The notes beneath the pieces are model-generated. The model was not told the origin of the DNA, did not search any database, and saw only the letters and a program-made list of their open reading frames with translations. DNA of 29,261 nt from an uncultured Prevotellaceae bacterium (GTDB lineage: Bacteria > Bacteroidota > Bacteroidia > Bacteroidales > Bacteroidaceae), in the NCBI GenBank assembly GCA_946624335.1, contig CAMOSA010000007.1, positions 1-29,261 on the forward strand, read 5' to 3'. The position numbers and the translations under genes were made by a program. Of this stretch, positions 24,319 through 29,261 are shown one piece after another; positions within the stretch are counted from its first letter, which is position 1, and each line of letters opens with the position of its first letter.

Positions 24319-24349
24319 ATCATGATTATGTATGGTCAAATGCTCTTGT

Positions 24350-25870
24350 TTACTTCTGCTTGAGGTAGGCCTCCACCGCAGCGATCTCCTTGTAGAAGGG
24401 CGTGTCTTCGATGAAGAGCGGAACGAGCTGGCGTACGTGTTCATAGACGTCACGTGTGGTGGGCGAGAGGCGGTCGGCGAATTGGCGGCAGTCGGTGGCC
24501 TGTGTCAGGGCTATCATCTGTACGGCCATCACCTGGAAGGCGTTCTCGATGACCTTCTTCGTCAGCAGGGCCGTATTTGTTCCCATCGAGACGATGTCCT
24601 GGTTGTCGTTGTTGTTGGGGATGCTGTGGACATAGTTCGGCATGGCCAGCGTCTGGCACTCGGCCGTCGTCGACGTAGCGGTGAACTGGCAGGCTTGCAT
24701 ACCATAGTTCAGGCCCAGCGTGCCCAAGTTGAGGAAGGGCGGCAGGATGTCGTCGTTGATGCGGTTGTGGAACAGGTAATTCAGTTGGCGCTCCGAGGTC
24801 ATGGCCAGACGCACGATGGCGATCTTCACCTTGTCCTGCTCGAGCGAGATATAGTCGCCGTGAAAGTTGCCTCCGTGGTAGACGTTCTGTGTGTCGGGGT
24901 CCACGATGGGGTTGTCCGAGGCCGAGTTGACCTCGTCGACCAGCACCTCGCGCGATGCCATCAGTGTGTCGTAGATGGGACCGAGGATCTGAGGCACGCA
25001 ACGCAGCGAGTAGTAGGCCTGCACCTTATGCTTGAACACGCGCTCGGTGTTCTTCGACGGGTCGTAGAGGTGGTGCTCGCGTTTCTTCATCAGGCTACCG
25101 CCTTCGGCCACCTGGCGCATACGCTGGGCGATGACTTGCTGGCCCTTATGGCGACGGCACTCATTGAGGGGCACGGCCATCATGTCGTCGTAGCTCTCGG
25201 CGATCTCGTTCATCCAAACGGAAGCGATGATGCTCCAGTCGAGCAGGCGCTCGGCCATCACTTGGTTGACGAGCCCTATGCCGGTCATGACGCTGGTGCC
25301 GTTGGTGATGGATAGTCCTTCGCGGATGTGGATGCTCAGGGGTTTCAGGCCGCACTCGCGCAGCACTTCGCCCGCCGGCCGCCATTCGCCCTTGTAGTGG
25401 ACCTCGCCCTCGCCGATCAGCGTCAGCGCGATATGGGCCAGCTGCACCAGGTCGCCGCTAGCGCCGACACTGCCGTGCTCGGGTATCAGCGGATAGATGC
25501 CGCGGTTGATGAACTCGGCCAGCAGCTCCACCACCTCGCGATGGATGCCGCTGCGACCCTGCATGAGCGACCCTAGACGGGCAATCATCGCGCCCTTCAC
25601 GTAGAGGTCGGGGAGGGGATCGCCGGCGCCGGTGGAGTGGCTACGGATGATGTTGTATTGGAGGTCTTGAAGGTACTGGTCGTCGACGCGCCATTGTGCC
25701 ATGGGACCGAAGCCTGTGTTGATGCCGTAGATGACCTTCTTCTTCGAGAACGTCTCCAGGAAGTGATAGCAGCGCTCCACCTCTGCAAGACCATTGGGGT
25801 CGAGAGCCAGGGGAGCGCCATGAAAGAGGCTTTCGACTATCTGTTCAAACTCAATTTTAGCTGTGGCCAT
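24350..25870 (-). CDS. Aromatic amino acid ammonia-lyase, probably tyrosine ammonia-lyase
   Basis: This 506-residue enzyme belongs to the HAL/PAL/TAL family. It has the MIO-forming triad Ala137-Ser138-Gly139 in GSVGASGDLVQL, catalytic Tyr48 (VIYGINTGFG), and the conserved GGNFHGDY and IPNNNDNQDIVSMGTN. The substrate-selectivity pair after IIR is Ser77-His78. This is the pair usually linked to histidine lyases, but it also occurs in the characterised F. johnsoniae tyrosine ammonia-lyase as I recall it, to which this protein looks very similar. With the aryl-polyene context, conversion of tyrosine to 4-coumarate as starter is much more likely than histidine degradation. The start at 25870 (MATAKIEF) fits the promoter; the upstream extension is hydrophobic and spurious. 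It is the first gene of the operon. Confidence 0.9.
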   Translation of the reverse strand: MATAKIEFEQIVESLFHGAPLALDPNGLAEVERCYHFLETFSKKKVIYGINTGFGPMAQWRVDDQYLQDLQYNIIRSHSTGAGDPLPDLYVKGAMIARLGSLMQGRSGIHREVVELLAEFINRGIYPLIPEHGSVGASGDLVQLAHIALTLIGEGEVHYKGEWRPAGEVLRECGLKPLSIHIREGLSITNGTSVMTGIGLVNQVMAERLLDWSIIASVWMNEIAESYDDMMAVPLNECRRHKGQQVIAQRMRQVAEGGSLMKKREHHLYDPSKNTERVFKHKVQAYYSLRCVPQILGPIYDTLMASREVLVDEVNSASDNPIVDPDTQNVYHGGNFHGDYISLEQDKVKIAIVRLAMTSERQLNYLFHNRINDDILPPFLNLGTLGLNYGMQACQFTATSTTAECQTLAMPNYVHSIPNNNDNQDIVSMGTNTALLTKKVIENAFQVMAVQMIALTQATDCRQFADRLSPTTRDVYEHVRQLVPLFIEDTPFYKEIAAVEAYLKQK

Positions 25871-25895
25871 TATATAAATAATAAATATGTGGGCG

Positions 25896-25903
25896 CAAAG
25901 ATA
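25896..25903 (-). promoter_or_regulatory. Bacteroidetes -7 element of the aryl-polyene operon promoter
   Basis: On the minus strand this reads TATCTTTG, a match to the Bacteroidetes sigma-ABfr -7 consensus TAnnTTTG. It lies 25 bp before the ammonia-lyase ATG, implying a leader of about 20 nt. A convincing TTTG-like -33 element at the usual spacing is not visible; T-rich sequence occupies that region. It is the best candidate for the main promoter of the whole minus-strand operon. Confidence 0.7.
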
Positions 25904-26422
25904 AGCTTTTTCCAGCAAATATGACGAATAAAACAGCAAAAAAAATTAGTCGCGACTGTTTATTTGGCCTATTCGCTGAAGGCGGGTAGTACAGATGTGC
26001 CGAATGTGCGGACTCTTCGACCCCTGTCAAACAGTTTACACGTATGGCTGTTTCGGCCGATGCGTCTATACGCTCAGCTCGATACGTCTATACGTTTCGG
26101 CCGATGCGTCTATATGTCAAGCCCGATACGTCTATACGCTCAGCCCGATGCGACTGGACGTGTTATCGGAGTTGCCATACGTTGGTCGCGCACGGCGTCG
26201 GGGCTGAGCGAGAACAGGGCTTGTGGCGACATGGCCGATCCTTTGCCTCGCTCGTACGAAGAGCTAAAAAAGCCGTCACTTTGTTATATTTGGCTGTAAC
26301 GCGCTGTCTGTGAGAAGACAACGCTGTATCGAAAGGTATGACGACGTGTGACAGAGTGATGAAAAGTGGCGAAAAGGCCCAAAAAAGTCGGTTGATAAGA
26401 CGTGAAATTGGCAAATAATGTC
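25904..26422. other. Divergent intergenic region between the pigment operon and the GH2 gene
   Basis: This gap of about 0.5 kb separates the two divergent promoters. It contains T- and A-rich sequence next to the operon promoter and a 22-bp tandem repeat array (26037-26168). After that come about 250 bp with no gene I can support. Short frames on both strands here lack start context and family resemblance. A regulator-binding role is plausible for the repeat array. Confidence 0.6.
26037..26168. repeat. 22-bp tandem repeat array (about six units)
   Basis: Units start at 26059, 26081, 26103, 26125 and 26147, each exactly 22 bp, with a diverged unit at 26037. Most begin GATRCGTCTATACG; the fourth base alternates G, A, G, A, G. 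The tails fall into two types (TTTCGGCC in units 26037 and 26081; CTCAGCYC in units 26059 and 26125). There are no spacers. Twenty-two bp is about two helical turns, so all units face the same side of the helix. The frame is not a multiple of three, which argues against a coding repeat. Confidence 0.9.
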
Positions 26423-26430
26423 TATCTTTG
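26423..26430 (+). promoter_or_regulatory. Bacteroidetes -7 element of the GH2 gene promoter
   Basis: TATCTTTG matches the TAnnTTTG consensus, 30 bp before the GH2 ATG at 26461. The same octamer serves the divergent operon. A TTG at 26392 is the nearest -33-like candidate but its spacing (28 bp) is longer than usual. Confidence 0.65.
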
Positions 26431-26460
26431 TGCACGAAATGGTTCTAATCGACTTAAATA

Positions 26461-28953
26461 ATGAGGCTTATGAAAAGATTCCTTTGTCTGGTGACCACTT
26501 GTGTGCTGGCTCTCGGCACCCTGTTTGCCGCTCCGGCCGACGCGGCCTCCACAGCCCGTCAGCGCTTGCTCTTTGACTTCGGATGGAAATTCCACGCCGG
26601 CGATGTCGAAGGCGCCGAAGCCCTGAGCTACGACGATGCGGCGTGGCGCGACGTCAACCTCCCGCATGACTTCCAGATCGAGCAGCCGTGGGTCACTCCC
26701 GGCGCCGACGAGCGCCCCGACACGTCCGACCCTGGCGCCAACATCAAGAGCCTGCTCTCGCCACGCGGCTTCAAGGCCATGGGCATTGGATGGTATCGTA
26801 AGACCTTCACTCCTGATGCCTCATGGCAGGGACGCCGTGTCCTCGTCGACTTCGAGGGCATCCTATACGTCGGCGATGCCTATTTCAACGGCCAATTTAT
26901 CGGCAAGACGGACTATGGCTACCTGGGCTTCGAGGCCGACATCACCCGTCTGCTGCGCTGGGGCGAGGAGAACGTGCTGGCCGTGAGGGCCGACACACGT
27001 GAGGCCAACAACAGCCGCTGGTACACTGGTGGCGGCCTCTACCGCGACGTTCACCTCGTCGTCACCGACCCCACTCTCTTCTTCACCCGCCATCCCCTGC
27101 ATGTCGTGGCCAAGCCCCTCTCGCTGTCCGGCGCTTCATCTGCCGAGGTCGTCCTCTCCGCCGAGCTGACCTGCCTGGAGCGTAACGTCAAGGAACTTCC
27201 GATTCGCACCCGTATCCTCGACCGCGACGGACGTTGCGTTGCCGATCAGACCACCAAGGCCACCTTCCGTGGCAACCAGCGGACCCGCGAGTATGACCTG
27301 CCTGCCATCCGCCTCGCCGATGCGCACCTCTGGGATGTCGACGACCCCTATCTCTACACCGCCGAGGTCAGCGTGCTGCGCGCAGACGGCAGCGTGGCCG
27401 ACTGTGTCCGCTCGCGCTTCGGCATACGCCAGCTCGACTTCTCGCCTGACTTCGGCTTGAAGCTCAACGGGCGAAAGGTCATCCTCAAAGGCATCGCCAA
27501 TCACCACACCCTCGGCGCCCTCGGCGCTGCCGCCTATCCCCGTGCCATCGAGAAACGTCTGCGGCTGCTGAAGGACTTCGGCTTCAACCACATTCGCACC
27601 AGCCATAACCCCTACAGCGAGAGTCTCCTTGACCTGTGCGACTCGCTGGGCATCCTCGTCGTCGACGAGCTGTATGACAAGTGGCTCACGCAGTACATCG
27701 GTGGCCGCGTGGAGTGGACGCAGCAGTGGCAACACGATCTGCCCGAGTGGATCCGGCGCGACCGCAACCATCCGAGCATCGTCTTCTGGAGTCTCGGCAA
27801 CGAGCTGCAGACTTACTGGAACATCCCCTACGGCGACTGGGGCGTCACCCCGTACCGCATGATGAAACCGCTGCTGCGGCGCTACGACGATACCCGTCTG
27901 GTCACCGTCGCCATGCACCCCCGTGGCCGTTCACAGCAGACCGACTCGCTGCCCGCGCCCCTCGTCATGGAGACCGATATCGCGGCCTACAACTACCGTT
28001 ATATGTATTTTCCCGGCGACGGACGCCGCTTCCCCTGGATGATGTTCTACCAGAGCGAGGCTACGACGGCAGCCATGGGCCCCAACTATTATGAGATGGA
28101 CCTCGACCGCGTCATAGGCTTGGCATACTGGGGAGCCATCGACTACCTCGGCGAGAGCCAGGGCTGGCCGGCCAAGGGCTGGGCACAGGGCGTCTTCAAC
28201 ATCGACCTGACGACGAAGCCCAACGCCTATTTGGCCCGCAGCATCTTCCGCGACGACGAGCCCGTCGTGCATCTCTGCTTCCAGGAACAGAGCCGTGACA
28301 TCGAGTGGAACGGCGTCAAACAGCGTATACGTCGCCTCACCGACCATTGGACACGTACGCCCGGTGAGGCACTCAACCTGACCGTCTACACCAACGCCGA
28401 TGAGGTCGAAGTCATCATCAACGGGCGCAGCTGCGGCACGAAACGCAATGACCGTGCTAACCCAAAGACGCGCAACCAGATACGATGGGATAAGCTGACC
28501 TACGAGGACGGATATATCGAAGCCATAGCCCGCAAGGACGGAAAGGTCGTGGCACGCCATCGCGAGGAGACGGCCGGCGAGGTCGTCGCCCTCAGGCTGG
28601 TGCCTGACCTCGATGGGTTAATGGCTAAACGTCGGCCCGTGGACCGTGAGTCGCATTGGCGCGCTGATGGTATCGATCTCCAGCATGTATGCGTCGAGGC
28701 CGTCGACCGGAAAGGGCGCGTGGTGCCCACAGCCGATGCCGACATTCACTTTGACGTCGACGGCGCCACCCTCGTGGCCGTCAGCAGCGGTGACCACTAC
28801 AGCGACGAACTCACCCAGACCGACCACCGCCGTCTCTATGGCGGACGATGCCTGGCCATACTGCGCGCCGGCCAGCAACCTTCGGAGGTCACGCTCACAG
28901 CGACGGCCGAAGGGCTGAAGCCCGCTACGCTGAAGATGCGTACGATGCCGTAG
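26461..28953 (+). CDS. Secreted glycoside hydrolase family 2 (beta-galactosidase/glucuronidase-like)
   Basis: This is an 830-residue GH2 enzyme with a signal peptide (about residues 1-28, ending near APADAAS). The N-terminal jelly-roll domain contains WRDVNLPHDFQIE and GIGWYRKTF; an Ig-like domain follows. The TIM barrel carries the acid/base Glu448 in SIVFWSLGNELQ and probable nucleophile Glu533 in FYQSEATT. The HNPYSESLLDLCDSLGILVVDE segment is the classic GH2 pattern. The C-terminal third has extra beta domains (a NADEVEVIINGRS segment is typical of DUF4982-type modules). It probably acts in the periplasm on a beta-linked galactoside or glucuronide from polysaccharide; exact specificity cannot be read. 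ATG 26461 is used; Met4 is an alternative. It is transcribed away from the pigment operon and seems unrelated to it. Confidence 0.93.
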   Translation: MRLMKRFLCLVTTCVLALGTLFAAPADAASTARQRLLFDFGWKFHAGDVEGAEALSYDDAAWRDVNLPHDFQIEQPWVTPGADERPDTSDPGANIKSLLSPRGFKAMGIGWYRKTFTPDASWQGRRVLVDFEGILYVGDAYFNGQFIGKTDYGYLGFEADITRLLRWGEENVLAVRADTREANNSRWYTGGGLYRDVHLVVTDPTLFFTRHPLHVVAKPLSLSGASSAEVVLSAELTCLERNVKELPIRTRILDRDGRCVADQTTKATFRGNQRTREYDLPAIRLADAHLWDVDDPYLYTAEVSVLRADGSVADCVRSRFGIRQLDFSPDFGLKLNGRKVILKGIANHHTLGALGAAAYPRAIEKRLRLLKDFGFNHIRTSHNPYSESLLDLCDSLGILVVDELYDKWLTQYIGGRVEWTQQWQHDLPEWIRRDRNHPSIVFWSLGNELQTYWNIPYGDWGVTPYRMMKPLLRRYDDTRLVTVAMHPRGRSQQTDSLPAPLVMETDIAAYNYRYMYFPGDGRRFPWMMFYQSEATTAAMGPNYYEMDLDRVIGLAYWGAIDYLGESQGWPAKGWAQGVFNIDLTTKPNAYLARSIFRDDEPVVHLCFQEQSRDIEWNGVKQRIRRLTDHWTRTPGEALNLTVYTNADEVEVIINGRSCGTKRNDRANPKTRNQIRWDKLTYEDGYIEAIARKDGKVVARHREETAGEVVALRLVPDLDGLMAKRRPVDRESHWRADGIDLQHVCVEAVDRKGRVVPTADADIHFDVDGATLVAVSSGDHYSDELTQTDHRRLYGGRCLAILRAGQQPSEVTLTATAEGLKPATLKMRTMP

Positions 28954-29000
28954 CGTCGGGCGTAAGGCCTTGTCCGACAGGGCCTGTGGCATGATATGAC

Positions 29001-29031
29001 AAAGGGCGGCTCCCAGCGGGAGTCGCCCTTT
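29001..29031. terminator. Strong hairpin between convergent GH2 and rplS genes
   Basis: A 14-bp stem with a 3-nt loop: AAAGGGCGGCTCCC pairs with GGGAGTCGCCCTTT (one G-T pair). It lies 47 bp after the GH2 stop and 32 bp after the rplS stop on the other strand, so it can act in both directions. No clear T-run follows on either side, but the stem begins with A and ends with T residues. Confidence 0.75.
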
Positions 29032-29063
29032 GCGATTGTCTGATCAAGTCGTCTACCTGTCGA

Positions 29064-29261
29064 TTATTCCTCGACCTTGCCGGACTTCTTCTCGGCAATG
29101 CGAGCCTTCTTACCTGTGAGGCCACGCAGGTAGTAGAGCTTGGCACGACGCACCTTACCGACCTTGTTGACGGTGATGCTGTCGATGTTGGGGCTCGTGA
29201 TGGGGAAGATGCGCTCTACACCGACGGTGCCGCTCATCTTGCGAACCGTGAAGCGCTTCTG
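29064..29261 (-). CDS. rplS: 50S ribosomal protein L19, 3' part (cut by window edge)
   Basis: The last 65 residues of L19 are encoded on the minus strand and run off the right end of the window. The sequence includes KRFTVRKMSGTVGVERIFP, then SPNIDSITVNKVGKVRRAKLYYLRGLTGKKARI, matching the conserved L19 core (GVER, FP, SP.I..I.V...GKVRRAKLYYLR...GK.ARI). It ends with a short acidic tail KSGKVEE. L19 sits at the 30S-50S interface. The gene converges on the GH2 gene across the 29001-29031 hairpin. This housekeeping gene marks the chromosomal boundary of the accessory pigment locus. Confidence 0.97.
   Translation of the reverse strand, partial: QKRFTVRKMSGTVGVERIFPITSPNIDSITVNKVGKVRRAKLYYLRGLTGKKARIAEKKSGKVEE

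Noticed and set aside
24350..25870. Histidine ammonia-lyase of a histidine-degradation (hut) operon
   Set aside because: No hutU, hutI or hutG neighbours are present; the neighbours are polyene genes and the protein resembles the Flavobacterium tyrosine lyase despite its Ser-His pair.
26037..26168. Possible CRISPR array
   Set aside because: The 22-bp units are directly adjacent with no unique spacers, and no cas genes are present.
25964..26299. Coding sequence across the 22-bp repeats
   Set aside because: The repeat length is not a multiple of three, all three frames stay open only because of the repeat composition, and no family resemblance or start context is seen.
26163..26435. 90-codon minus-strand frame upstream of the GH2 gene
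   Set aside because: It overlaps the GH2 promoter element, has no motif, and its hydrophobic part looks like chance.

Overview
The window is almost entirely one long minus-strand operon, about 25.7 kb from roughly 25870 down to 159. It reads as an aryl-polyene (APE) / flexirubin-type pigment cluster. Divergent from it is a plus-strand glycoside hydrolase family 2 gene (26461-28953). The right edge holds the 3' end of rplS (ribosomal protein L19) on the minus strand. The host is very probably a Bacteroidota member, most likely Bacteroidales/Prevotella-like. Evidence: both divergent transcripts carry a TATCTTTG element matching the Bacteroidetes -7 consensus TAnnTTTG; clear Shine-Dalgarno sequences are not apparent; and the ammonia-lyase closely resembles the tyrosine ammonia-lyase of Flavobacterium johnsoniae as I recall it. 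Base composition looks GC-rich for that group by eye (not computed), with one clearly AT-rich gene at 21668-22225.

Layout in transcription order (right to left): tyrosine ammonia-lyase; ketoreductase; FabB/F-type ketosynthase (KS); two related exported proteins of unknown function; SAM methyltransferase; acyl carrier protein (ACP); LpxL-type acyltransferase; FabZ-like dehydratase; hotdog thioesterase; second KS; stand-alone half-KS protein; second ACP; a KS fused to a catalytically dead KS (chain-length-factor-like); small SMR/EamA-type membrane protein; LolA-like carrier; small exported protein; second FabZ-like dehydratase; family 2 glycosyltransferase; giant MMPL exporter fused to a PlsC acyltransferase and a methyltransferase fragment; two CrtI-like FAD oxidoreductases; B12-type radical SAM protein; a small orphan protein; alpha/beta hydrolase; PaaK-type aryl-CoA/ACP ligase.

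Proposed logic: tyrosine is deaminated to 4-coumarate, activated by the ligase and loaded on ACP. The chain is extended by the KS/KS-CLF, ketoreductase and dehydratase enzymes to a conjugated aryl polyene. It is then tailored by the methyltransferase, radical SAM and FAD enzymes, released or transferred by the thioesterase and acyltransferases, and moved to the outer membrane by the MMPL/LolA machinery. No DarA/DarB (dialkylresorcinol) genes are visible here, so a true flexirubin ester cannot be claimed from this window.

The most notable signals are: the KS-CLF fusion; two dehydratases with complementary halves of the FabZ catalytic dyad; the MMPL-PlsC-methyltransferase-fragment fusion; heptamer tandem repeats flanking the last three genes of the operon; and a 22-bp tandem repeat array in the divergent promoter region.
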